From Thermoleophilaceae bacterium (lineage in GTDB: Bacteria > Actinomycetota > Thermoleophilia > Solirubrobacterales > JACPNS01): a stretch of 64,000 nt of DNA. The notes beneath the pieces are model-generated. The model made no database searches and was not told where the DNA came from. It saw nothing but the letters and a program-made list of their open reading frames with translations. Positions 1 to 11,100 of the stretch are shown here, in pieces. The translations under genes and the position numbers were made by a program. The stretch covers positions 1 through 64,000 of the forward strand of contig JAEMSX010000003.1 of the NCBI GenBank assembly GCA_016462645.1. The letters run 5' to 3'. The number at the start of each line of letters is the position of its first letter. Within the stretch, counting starts at the first letter, position 1.

Positions 1-15
1 GGGGGAGCGGCTGGG

Positions 16-762
16 GTGGCGGTACCGTTGGGGGAGATGGCAGAGCTTCCTGTGATCTATCTCGCAGCCGGCCGCGGTTCGCGGCTCGGCGACCTTACGG
101 CCGATCAACCCAAGGCATTCGTGGAGGTCGGCGGCCGCCCGCTCGCCGAGCGCGCCTTCGAGTACCTGCGCGCGGCGGGGTTTGATCGCATCATCGCGCT
201 CACCGGTCACAAAGCCGAAGCCTTCGACGAGTACGACGTGGAAACCGTCTTCAACGACCGCTGGGCCACCGAGAACAACATCACCTCGCTCTGGCAGGCG
301 CGCGAGATCGTCGCCGGCGGCTGCGCGATCGTCAACTGCGACCTCCTATTCGAGCCGGTGCTCGCGCAGCGCCTCGCCGACGCCGAGGGCACCGCGATTC
401 TCGTCGACGATCATCTCGCCGTGGACGACGAGTCGATGAAGGCCTCAGAGACGGGCAACGGACTCGACCGCCTGCACAAGTCGCTCGAGCACGACACGTC
501 GGTCGGCGAATACATCGGACTCACCCGCATCGATCCCGCCGACGGCCCGCGCCTGGCCGAGATCCTCGACGAGTTCATCGCCGCCGGCAACACGCAGGTC
601 TATTACGAGGACGCGATCGAAGCGCTCGCCAAGGAGCGCCGCGTCCGGATCGAGCGCATCGGCGGCACCAAATGGGTGGAGATCGACGATCACGACGATC
701 TCGCCCGCGCCCGCGACGAAATTGCGCCCGCGATTGACGGGAAGGCAACCGTCAGTGGCTGA
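16..762 (+). CDS. Sugar/polyol-phosphate nucleotidyltransferase (phosphocholine/inositol-phosphate cytidylyltransferase-like)
   Basis: Predicted cytosolic NTP:phosphate nucleotidyltransferase of the MobA/GT-A-like fold. The N-terminus carries the nucleotide-binding signature LAAGRGSRLG followed by a lysine in QPKAFVEVGG, and a later acidic NCDLLF motif fits the metal-binding aspartate of this fold. At about 248 residues it is a stand-alone catalytic domain. GTG 16 has GGGGGAG eight bases upstream; ATG 37 also has a purine-rich stretch but almost no spacing, so GTG 16 is slightly preferred. Its stop overlaps the start of the G1P dehydrogenase-like gene, implying translational coupling. The pair could make a CDP-activated polyol phosphate for a phospholipid or wall polymer. 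Family is fairly sure; the exact substrate (inositol-, glycerol- or choline-phosphate) cannot be decided here. Confidence 0.8.
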   Translation: MAVPLGEMAELPVIYLAAGRGSRLGDLTADQPKAFVEVGGRPLAERAFEYLRAAGFDRIIALTGHKAEAFDEYDVETVFNDRWATENNITSLWQAREIVAGGCAIVNCDLLFEPVLAQRLADAEGTAILVDDHLAVDDESMKASETGNGLDRLHKSLEHDTSVGEYIGLTRIDPADGPRLAEILDEFIAAGNTQVYYEDAIEALAKERRVRIERIGGTKWVEIDDHDDLARARDEIAPAIDGKATVSG

Positions 763-1831
763 CGAGATCAATCAACTCGTCGCGGCAATCGCCTCGAAGC
801 GCCAGATCGAACTTCCGCGGTTCCTGCGCAGCGTTGAGGGCAGCGACGCGCTCGCCGCCGAGCTCGCTGAGGTCATGACCGCGATCGACTCGGGCTCGCC
901 GCTGATGGTCTCCGGTGCGTCTCAGTCGGCGGCCGTCTGCAATGACCTCGCCGTCGCCGGCGCCGCGCGCGAGATCGTCCGCGACAACACCCGCGCCGAA
1001 GTCGAACGCATCGCCGCCGTCGCCGCGCGCGACCATGACGCGGTGATCGCAGTCGGCGGCGGTCGCCCGATCGACGTTGCGAAATCCGCGGCGATGCTCA
1101 CCGAGCTGCCGGTTGTGGTGGTCCCGACCCAGCTTTCCGCAGACGGACTCGCCTCGCCGATCTCCGTGATCATCAACGCCGACGGCGAGGTCGTGAGCGA
1201 GCGCTCTGCGCTGCCGGTCGCCGTGATCGCGGACCTCGAGACTGTCGCGGCCGCACCGATCGGCTTCGCACGCGCCGGCGTCGGCGACCTGCTCGGCAAC
1301 CGCAGCGCCCTGATCGACTGGCGGATCGCGGCCGACGCGGGGGAGGACGCCGTTGACGACTTCGCCGCCTTGCTCTCCAGCTGCGCGCTGCTGCTGATCG
1401 AGGGTCTTGACCTCACGCCGCTCGGACGCGGCGAGCTGACGATCGAACTCGCCCGGCGCCTGCTTGACGGACTCGTGCTCAGCGGCCTGGCGATGGAGAT
1501 TGCCGGGTCCTCGCGCCCCTGCTCCGGTTCTGAACACCTGATCAGCCACGCGCTCGACCGCTTTGAGCCCGGCACCGCCACACACGGCGAGCAGGTTGCC
1601 TTCGGCACACTCATCTCAACGCAGCTTCAGGGCGGCGACGTCGCGGCAGTCCGCGAGATGATCGCGGCGGTCGGAATGAAGGGCGCGCTCAGCGGATTTG
1701 ACCTCGGCGCCGACCGGCTCGCAGAAATCGTTGGATTCGCACCGGCCACTCGTCCGGGCCGCTTCACCGTGCTCGATCGCGATCGCCCGTCGGTCACCGC
1801 GCTGCGCGGACTTATCGCCCAGCTGCTCTAG
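755..1831 (+). CDS. sn-Glycerol-1-phosphate dehydrogenase-like (EgsA/AraM) iron-containing alcohol dehydrogenase family protein
   Basis: Likely NAD(P)-dependent reduction of dihydroxyacetone phosphate to sn-glycerol-1-phosphate in the cytosol. Seen in the sequence: the dinucleotide-binding AVGGGRPIDVAK, the VPTQLSADGLASP block typical of EgsA/AraM enzymes, GVGDLLGN supplying the metal aspartate, and two histidine metal-ligand blocks (SEHLISHALD and THGEQVAFG). About 358 residues, normal for the family. The start is GTG 755, inside the stop region of the upstream nucleotidyltransferase, with GGGAAGG at 739-745 as ribosome binding site; the longer reading back to 722 would overlap more and lacks such a site. 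Making the archaeal glycerol-phosphate stereoisomer beside a cytidylyltransferase-like gene suggests a CDP-G1P-type intermediate (inference). Confidence 0.8.
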   Translation: MADEINQLVAAIASKRQIELPRFLRSVEGSDALAAELAEVMTAIDSGSPLMVSGASQSAAVCNDLAVAGAAREIVRDNTRAEVERIAAVAARDHDAVIAVGGGRPIDVAKSAAMLTELPVVVVPTQLSADGLASPISVIINADGEVVSERSALPVAVIADLETVAAAPIGFARAGVGDLLGNRSALIDWRIAADAGEDAVDDFAALLSSCALLLIEGLDLTPLGRGELTIELARRLLDGLVLSGLAMEIAGSSRPCSGSEHLISHALDRFEPGTATHGEQVAFGTLISTQLQGGDVAAVREMIAAVGMKGALSGFDLGADRLAEIVGFAPATRPGRFTVLDRDRPSVTALRGLIAQLL

Positions 1832-2155
1832 TCCGATCGACTCATACGTTCGGCCATGCGGGGCAGGGGGGCGTGATCGAGACCGAATCGACGCTCATTG
1901 GCAGGGTTTATCGTTGTGGTACTCGTTTCTTACTCAAGGGTCAGGCGCGATACGCCGACAGAAGACTGTTAGTCAGATTGTCTTTGAATCTGCGGCAGAC
2001 GGGTCCATCGACCGGACCGGGCATCAAAGGAAACCAACAAGGGGATGCAGGGAATGCACGAGCGTGCGTGGAGCTGGAGTGGCTCCCAGGGCTGTCACGA
2101 GACAGTTCGATCTAATCGATCAGCTGGAGCTGTTCTTCAGACTGGCGTGTCACGG
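1832..2155. other. 324-bp gap upstream of the giant gene
   Basis: No convincing gene. Contents include AAGGGG at 2039-2044 placed nine bases before an ATG at 2054, in frame with the giant gene, a short hairpin CTGTC-ACGA-GACAG at 2092-2105, and a -10-like TCTAAT near 2111. These could be promoter and leader of the giant gene, or an extended N-terminus if translation starts at 2054. No good -35 is visible. Confidence 0.35.
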
Positions 2156-5100
2156 ATGTCACGAATCGCCCTTCTGACGCTGACTGCCCTGGTCGCGGCG
2201 TGCCTTTTTTCGGTTGCTTTGTTTGCGCAGACGGCGAACGCGGACATCACGCCGTCACTGACCGCCTCCTTCCTTCAGAACGGAACCACCACTGGCGTTG
2301 CCAACCCTGCTCCGGGCTCGCACTACGACTACCGGCAGCTGACAAACATCACGACCAGTAACGGTGATGACATTCAACGTCTCACTATCGACTACCCATC
2401 CGGAATGATCGGCGATCCGAACGCGATCACCTCGGCCAACCGGTGCAACGTCGACTACACGACGGTGACGTCTAGCAGTGGCAGCCCGAGTTACGCCGGA
2501 TGCCCCGCAAGCAGCAAGGTCGGAACGATCCGCGCCGTTGCGAGCAGCGGACTCACCTGTTCCGACATCACCCTGAACGGATCGATCTACCTGCTGCGCA
2601 ATCGTCCGACTGCGAACCCCGAGGTCCCGACCTACCTCGGCATCAACCTCTCGGGAACCGCGAACATCTGGCTGCTCTTCTGCGCCGGTGCCGGCGTGAA
2701 CCTGAACATGACGGCGAAGATCACGCTGCGCCCGACCGACCAGGGATTGCGCATCCAGATCATCGACGACATCACCAAGACCGACCCGATCATCGGTGGT
2801 GCGATCCAGATCAAGTCGATCGACCAGACGATCAGCGGTATGGCGCCGGCTCCGAGCACGAAGCCTTTCCTGACGGCGCCAACACGGTGCACCACCTGGG
2901 ACACGAAGGTGTATGGCCGCGCGTACAGCTCGAACGGAAACGTCGACACCGACATCGACCCGGGCATCGCGGGCAATGATCACAAAGTCTCGACCTCGAC
3001 CACCACGCCGTCCTGCGTCGCTCCCGCGACGTACAACCCGACTTTCACGCTGACGCAGACCAACACGCAGGCCGGCCGTCCGGTCGGACTGCTTGCCGTG
3101 CTTGACAACCCGGTGGTGACGACAAACACGCTTCAGCCGTCCTACGCAAAGCAATTCGACCTCACGCTTCCGGTGGGCATGAAGATCAACCCGGCGATCG
3201 CAAATCGCCTTGGCTCAGCAGGCTGCACGGAGGCAGAGTTCCTCATGCCCGGAAACGGTCTGCCGGTCCAGGACACAACTCCAACCTGTCCGGCCGGAAG
3301 CCAGGTCGGAACCGTCGCGGTGAAGGCGCCTGAGGTCACGGGCGACCTTGTCGGAAAGATCTATCTCGGCGATCCGCGACCGGGCGATGAAGCCGCCGGC
3401 ATTTATCGCCTCTACATCTTCGCCGCGCGTGGCGGGCTGGCCGTCAAGTTCCAGGGCACCGCCACCGCGAATGCCGGGACCGGACAGGTCGTCGTGTCGA
3501 TCACCAATGCGTCGAGCTACGGCAGCGGGCTTCCGCAGTTCAACTACAGCAAGTTCACCATGGACTTCAACACCAACTCTGCCGGAGTCGGGTTTGACGA
3601 CCTGGGCAACCCGGTCAGCAACCCGGTATCGAGCCCGAGCGACGCCCAGCAGATGTTGATCAACCCGCAGGTCTGCGGCAGCTACAACGCCAGTGTCGCG
3701 ATGACGCCGTGGACTTCGCCGAACGAAGCGGTCGTGAACACGAACAAGACGCTCACGGTCACGTCGGGGACCAACGGCAGCTGTTCCTTCAACTCGTTCG
3801 CTCCGACCTTCAGCGCGAACCTGAGCAACACGCAGGCGGGGCGTCACCCGGACCTGAACCTCACGGTCACGCGCGGCGACCGCCAGGACAACATCAAGAA
3901 TCTTCTCTTCAAGCTTCCGAGCGGCTTCGCGGGATCGGCGTCAGCGGTTCCCACCTGCAGCGGTCTGAGCCAGAGCAGCCTCGGCACGTGTACTGCGGCC
4001 AACGCTCTCGGTACCGCAGCCGTGACCGTGGGTCTCGGACCCGACACGCTCGTGATGCCGACGAGCACCATCTACAACGTCGCGACCGTGGACAGCTCTC
4101 AGACGGCGCGTCTCGGAATCGTGACCCCGGCAGTCGTCGGGCCATTTGACCTCGGTTACGTGATCAGCTACTCGGTTCTGCGACTCGACAACACCTCAAC
4201 CTTCCGCCTCACTTCTTCGACTGACCTGACGCAGTCGATCAACGGCATTCCGGTCGCTTATCGCAGCATCTCGCTGACCCTCAGCGGCATGGCCGGTGCT
4301 GTGCCGTTCCTGCAGAATCCGTCTGCGACGTGCGCTTCCCCGCTCGCGTTCGACGCCACGATCACTTCCAACGGGGACCTGTCGGGTCCCACGCTTCCGG
4401 GCAGCGGCTCGGCCTCCGCCGTCGTGCTGAGCGACACCAATCAGAACCTCGACTGCACCACAACGCCGCAGCCCTTCACGCCGGCGATGAGCGTCACTCC
4501 GACGACGCTGGCGACCGCGCAGCCGACAGGCCTGACGCTGACGATGACCCAGTCCCAGGCTGCTGCGACCACTCAGCAGTCGACGATCAAGAACATCACC
4601 GTGACGATGCCGAACGGCCTTGAGATCAACCCGGGCTTCGCCTCCGCGGTCACCGCATGCCCAACCGCGACGATCAACACCGACATCACCAATGCCACTG
4701 ACAGCTGTGCGGGTCCGGCGACGAAGATCGCCGATGTGACGGTCACGACGCCGTTGCTGGGCAGCGCGGTCACCGGAAAGGTGTACCTCGAGGCATCCGG
4801 CTCGACGCCGGCTACGCGCTACCGCGTTGTGATGTACCTCGACATGCCCGGCGGAAAATTGATCATTCGCGGATCGGTGACGTTGAACGGTTCCACGACC
4901 GGTGGCGTCGCTGGCAGCACGGGTGCGGTCAACAGCGGCACGGGCCAGCTCATCGCGACGTTCAACAACCTGCCGGATGTGCCGTACTCATCCATGGCCC
5001 TGGCGTTCAACAGCGCCACGCCGATGTTCGTCAACTCCGACACGATCGGGAGCCAGACCTTCGGCGCGAGTTTCGTCCCGTACTCGACCAGTTCCACCAA

Positions 5101-8100
5101 CCCGGTGACATCGAGTCCCAGCTACCTGACCAACTACAACGGCACGGTCGGCTCCACCGGTACGGATCCATGGGCTCCGACCTTCTCGCAGACGCTCTCC
5201 TCCACCGCACCGAACGCGCATCCGGACCTGACGCTTACGGTCAACCGTCCTGAGAAGAACCAGCAGCTCAGCAGCATCGCCTTTGCATTGCCGTCCGGCC
5301 TGACCGGCGCCCCGGCAGCGGTCCCGACATGCACGCAGGTCCTCGCGGACGCCGCTAACTGTCCGGCGAACTCTCGCGTCGGTTCGGTGACAGCGACCGT
5401 TGGTTCAGCCTTGGTCGCGACACCTGCCGCCGGGCTCGCAACGCTCTCCGGAAGCCTCTACAACACCGTCGCTCCGGCGACTGCGCCGGCGAAGCTCACC
5501 GCGGTCGTTCCGATCGTGCTCGGGCCGTTCAACCTCGGATCGATGACGCTGCCCGTCGATGTCGCGCTGCGCCCCGGGTCTGACGCAGATCCATATGGTT
5601 TGACAGCGAGCGTCACCCTTCCCAATCGCTACGAAGGCGTGAAGATCCGCTACCGCAGCCTTCAGGTTCTGATCAACGGAGTTGCGCCGGGCAACGGAGC
5701 GAACTTCCTCACGAACCCGAGCAACTGTGGTGCCAGCAAGACGACCACCGCGACGATGACGTCGGCGCTCTCGAACGTTGCGACCGCAACCCAGAACTTC
5801 ACCGTAGGTGCGTGCGCCGGCGGCTTCGCCGTTGCACCGACGACGACGGTCGCGACCAACCCGGCCACGCCCGCGACCCAGACGCCGGTCGGCCTCGGCG
5901 TCACCGTCACCAACGCGACCGGCAACTCGACGATGAAGCAGCTCAAGCTGACCTTCCCGAGCGGCATGTCCGTCAACCCGGCCGTCGGCAACTACCCCGC
6001 GGGCTTCACCTGCCCCACCGCGACGATCAACAGCAGCGCCGGTGGCGCGGACGCGTGTTCTGCGGCCGGCAAGCAGGTCGTCGGAACCGTCTCGATGACG
6101 ACTCCGCTGATCTCCGGAACCTTCACCGGCAACGTCTACCTCGAGACTCCGGACCCGAGCGGCTCGCCTGACACGCGTTTCCGCCTGGCGATGATCGTTG
6201 CGCTGCCCGGCCAGAGCCTGATCATCCGCGGCAAGGTGCGCATCAACGGCGACACGACCGTCCCGGTCGGCGCTACCGGCAACGTCGACTCCGGAACCGG
6301 AATCATCACTGCCGACTTCGACAACCTGCCCGACCTCTCGTTCAACAACCTGACCGTCAACCTCGCCACCGGCAGCAAGGCGCTGCTCGTCACGCCGACC
6401 GCGTGCTCGGCGACGAACACGATCACGGCGCAGATGTACCCGTACAACAATCCGACCAGCGCCACCAGCAACAACTCGAACTTCAACACCAACAGCCCGT
6501 GTGTTGCGACGAGCTTCAACCCGACGTTCTCCGCGACCGTCAGCGACACGAACGCCAACGCCAACCCGAACCTGACCATGACGGTCACGAACCCGGGCGC
6601 CACGGTGGATTTCCTGCGCTCGGTCACGTACCACCTGCCGACCGGCTTCGTCGCGAACACGAACAACGTCGCGCGCTGCAGCCAGGCCAACGCCACCGCA
6701 GGAACGTGCGCCACGCCGGCGGTCGGTACCGCGTCCGCCGCGGTCGGCACCAACGCCGAGCAGTACACGCTCAACGGCTCGGTCTACAACGTCACCCCGA
6801 ACGCCTCTGAGCCGGCGCGCCTGCAGGCGATCATCCCGGTCACGGTCGGTCCGTTCAACCTCGGAAATCTTTCGGTCCCGGTGACGACCAGCCTGCGCGC
6901 TGACTACGGCATCGACGCCACGGCGCAGCTGCCGCAGAGGTACGAGGGCATCGACATCCGTGCGCGCTCCCTGACGGTCACGCTCTCAGGCACCGTCAGC
7001 GGCCAGCCGTTCTTCGAGAACCCGAGCGTCTGCCAGACCGTGAGCAACTTCAACGCCGACATCAGCAATGGCGTGACGCCGCAGAACAAGGTCGCCACGT
7101 CGTTCGCGATCAACGGCTGCCCGAAGGTCTTCGGAACCGACCCGACACTGACCGTCACGCCGAGCACCACGCAGGCAGCGGACCCGGTCGGACTCACGTT
7201 CAACATCGGATCTGCCGCGAGCAACCCGACGATGAAGCGCGTCCAGCTCGACTTCCCGACCGGCATGGAGATCAACCCGGCATTCGCCAACGGCCTCACG
7301 CCGTGCACGACGCCGACCGTCGCCGGCTGCGCTTCGGCCAACTCGATCGCGACCGTCTCGCTGACGACGCCGCTGCTCTCGACCAGCCCGCTCAGCGGCA
7401 ACGTCTACATCGTCGCCCCGGGCACAACCGCTGCCACGCGCTACAAGGTCGTGATGATCGTCGATCTGCCGGGCTCCAACGAGCTGATCGTTCAGGGCGC
7501 CGTCACCGTCAACGGCTCGACCGATGTCACCAGCGGTGGCACCGGTTCGATCGACACCGGAACCGGCAAGATCTACGCCGACTTCAACAACATCCCGGAC
7601 CTTGGCTTCACTGCCCTGACGATGACCTTCAACAGCGGCACCCGCGCGATGGTCGTCAACCGGGAGACCAACGCCACTCAGACGTTCACCGGAACCTTCA
7701 CCAACAACGCGAACGGCGCCGACAAGGTCGCCAACGCCAGCTACGCCACAACCGGCGCGAGCACCGCGTTCAATCCGTCGTTCACCGCTTCGGCCTCGAG
7801 CTACGTCGCCAACGCGCACCCGACGCTGACGATGAACATCGCCCGCGCCGACAAGTCCAAGCAGCTGAAGAACCTCGCGATCCATCTGCCGGCCGGTCTG
7901 ACGGCGAACACCGGATCAGTCCCGCAGTGCACGCAGGCCAGCGCGACGGCGGCAACCTGTGCGACCACGCAGCCGACCTCACAGGTCGGAACGATCCCGA
8001 GCACGACGATCGGCTCGGGCACCGAGACCTACAACGTCACCGGCGGCAAGATCTTCGCCGTGGTGCCGAACGCGACTGAGCCCGCCCGCTTCCAGGCGAT

Positions 8101-11100
8101 CATTCCGGTCGTCGTCGGTCCGTACAACCTGGGCAACCTCAGCGTGCCGATCAGCGGATCGCTGCGCAGCTCGGACTACGGCATCGACCTCGCCACGACG
8201 CTGCCGACGCGCTACGAGGGCATCGCCGTGCGCATCCAGACGATGCAGATGATCATCAACGGCACGGTCAACAGCCAGAACTACATGAACAACCCGAGCA
8301 AGTGCACGGCGGGAACGATCAGCGCTGACTTCACTGCCGCCGACGCGACCCCGGACAGCTCGACGGCCAACAACTCTTCCGCCTACACGGCGACTGGTTG
8401 CCCGGTCGCCTTCGGCACCAGCCCGACCGTCACGGTGTCGGGCATGAGCACGACGACCCAGACCCCGACGGGAATGACCGTCGCGATCAACTCTGCAGTC
8501 GGCAACCCGTCGATCGGCGCGGTCCAGCTGACGATGCCGTCCGGCATGTCACTGAACCCGGCCGTCGGCAACAACGGCAACAACACCACCTGCGCCACGG
8601 CCGTGATCGACGCGATCACGCCGAGCACGGACGCCTGCCCGGCGGCGGCGCAGCAGGGAACCGTTTCGCTCACCAGCCCGTTGCTGAACGGCACCTTCAC
8701 CGGCAAGCTCTACCTCGAGTCCCCGGGCACCACTGCTTCCACGCGCTACAAGTTGGCGATCGTCGTCTCCCTCCCGGGCCAGATGCTGATCGTCCACGGC
8801 GGCGCGACCGTCAACGGATCGACCACGATTCCGACCGGTGGCACTGGCGCGAAGGACTCTGGAACCGGTGACATCGTCGCGACCTTCCCGACGATCCCGG
8901 ATCTCGCATTCAGCAACCTCACGCTGACCCTGGCCACGAGCAACCGCTCGATGCTGATCACGCCGTCGACCTGCGCAGGCAACTGGACTGTCGGCACGAG
9001 CGTCTCGCCCAACGGCGGCGGCGCAGCGGTGAACGGCACCCAGAACACCACGCCGACCAGCCCGTGCCCGCAGGCCTTCAACCCGACCTTCTCGGGAACG
9101 GTCACCAGCTACGCGGCGGGAGCGCACCCTGACCTGAACATCGCAATCACCAACGGCGGCAGCTCCGTCAACACGATCCGCAACCTCAACGTGAAGCTGC
9201 CGGTCGGCCTCGTCGCCAACACCACTGCGGTGGCGCGCTGCTCGCAGGCCGACGCAACCGCCGGCACCTGCGGCACGACCACGCCGAGCAGCGCGGTCGG
9301 AACGATCACGACGACGATGGGCGCAAGCGCTGAGCAGCTCTCGCTCACCGGCACCGTCTACAACGTCGTCCCGAGCGCGGCCGAGCCGGCGCACCTGGCC
9401 GCACTGATTCCGGTCGTCGTCGGACCGTTCGACCTCGGCAACCTGCCGGTTGACATCTCGACCGCCCTGAACGACGGCGTCGCCGACTCCACGCGTACCT
9501 ACGGCGTTGACACCTTCTCCACGCTCCCGACCAAGTACGAGGGCATCGACGTCCGCGTCCGTTCGATCAACCTGACCGTAAATGGCACCGTCAGCGGCCA
9601 GCCGTTCATGATCAACCCGAGCGCGTGCTCGACGGGCACGATCGGCGCCGACATCATCTCGCCGGACCCGACCACCGTTTCCCGCACCACGCCCGCGACC
9701 TTCACGGGCTGCAACCGCGCCTACGCCACGGACCCGACCCTGACCGTCACCCCGTCCACGATGGCCGCCGGCCAGCCGGTCGGTCTGCAGTTCGACCTCG
9801 GCACGACGCTGCTGAACCCGACGACGCAGGGGATCAAGATCAACTTCCCGACCGGCTTCGAGCTGAACCCGGCCGCGGGCACGGGCCTCGACTACTGCTC
9901 GGCCGCAAACCTCGCCACGACCCCGGGTCAGACGATCTGTGACGGCAACGGCTCGCGCATCGGAACGGTCACGCTGACCACGCCGCTGCTGTCGAACCCG
10001 CAGACCGGCGCCGTGTATCTCGAGCAGCCGGGCACCACCGCGACCACGCGCTACAAGGCCGCGATCGTCGTGAAGCTTCCGAGCAAGGACCTGATCCTGC
10101 ACGGCTCGATCACGCTCAACGGCTCAACCACGATCCCGTCCGGCGGAACCGGCGCGGTCGACTCCGGCACCGGCCAGATCACCGCGGACTTCCCGGGAAT
10201 CCCGGACCTCGGATTCTCGAACATGCGTGTCGCCTTCAACAGCGGCAGCAACGCGCTGTTCGTCAACCCCGAGGCCTGCTCGCTGGCAACCTTCAGCGCT
10301 GACTGGACGCCGCACGGCACCGGCGCGGTGAAGACCGTGACCGGCGGCTACACGCCCGACACCAACTGCGCTGCGCAGCCGTTCGCCCCGACCTTCAACG
10401 GCAGCGTCGCCCCGACCACTTCGGCCGGAAACCCGAACGTGACGCTGAACTTCGTCCGTCCGGACAACAACCGCGACCTGCGCAACATCACGGTCGGTCT
10501 GCCGACCGGTCTCGTTGCCGCGACCAGCGCCACCTCGCTCTGCTCGCAGGCCACTGCCGCTGCCGGCAACTGCGCCGCCAACCAGGCGGTCGGTACCGTC
10601 GCCACCTCGATCGGCTCGGGCGCCTCGACCTTCTCCCTCAGCGGTTCGCTCTACAACGTCGCAGCCAACGCAACGGAGCCCGCGCGCTTCGCCGCCGTGC
10701 TGCCGGTCGTCGTCGGCCCGTTCGACCTCGGCAAGCTGAGCATCCCGGTCCCGACCACGCTGCGCAGCGACCTCGGCGTTGACGCCACGGCCCAGCTGCC
10801 GACGCGTTACGAGGGCATCGCGGTCCGCATCCGCACGATGCAGCTGGTGCTCTCGAGCACCGCCAACGGCAACCCCTTCATGATCAACCCGAGCAAGTGC
10901 CAGAGCAACCCGATCAACGCATCGATGGTCTCTGACGGTGGCTCACCGGCAACCGTTGCCAGCTCCTTCAGCTACACGACGACCGGCTGCACCGGTTTCG
11001 GAACGGCGCCGAGCCTCTCCGTCTCTTCAAGCTCGTCCGTCCCGGCCGACCCCGCGGGCCTGACCTTCACGATCAACTCTGCGGCGAGCAACCCGACGAT

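Noticed and set aside
2045-2155. Start of the giant gene at ATG 2045 or 2054
   Set aside because: 2054 has a good AAGGGG site, but would put 34 polar and aromatic residues before the signal peptide; 2156 gives a canonical signal sequence. Kept as an alternative only.
5405-6634. Long minus-strand open frames inside the giant gene (here and near 8549-10102, 19295-20251)
   Set aside because: Arg/Val/Asp-rich shadow frames of the repeat DNA, recurring with the module period and lacking signals.
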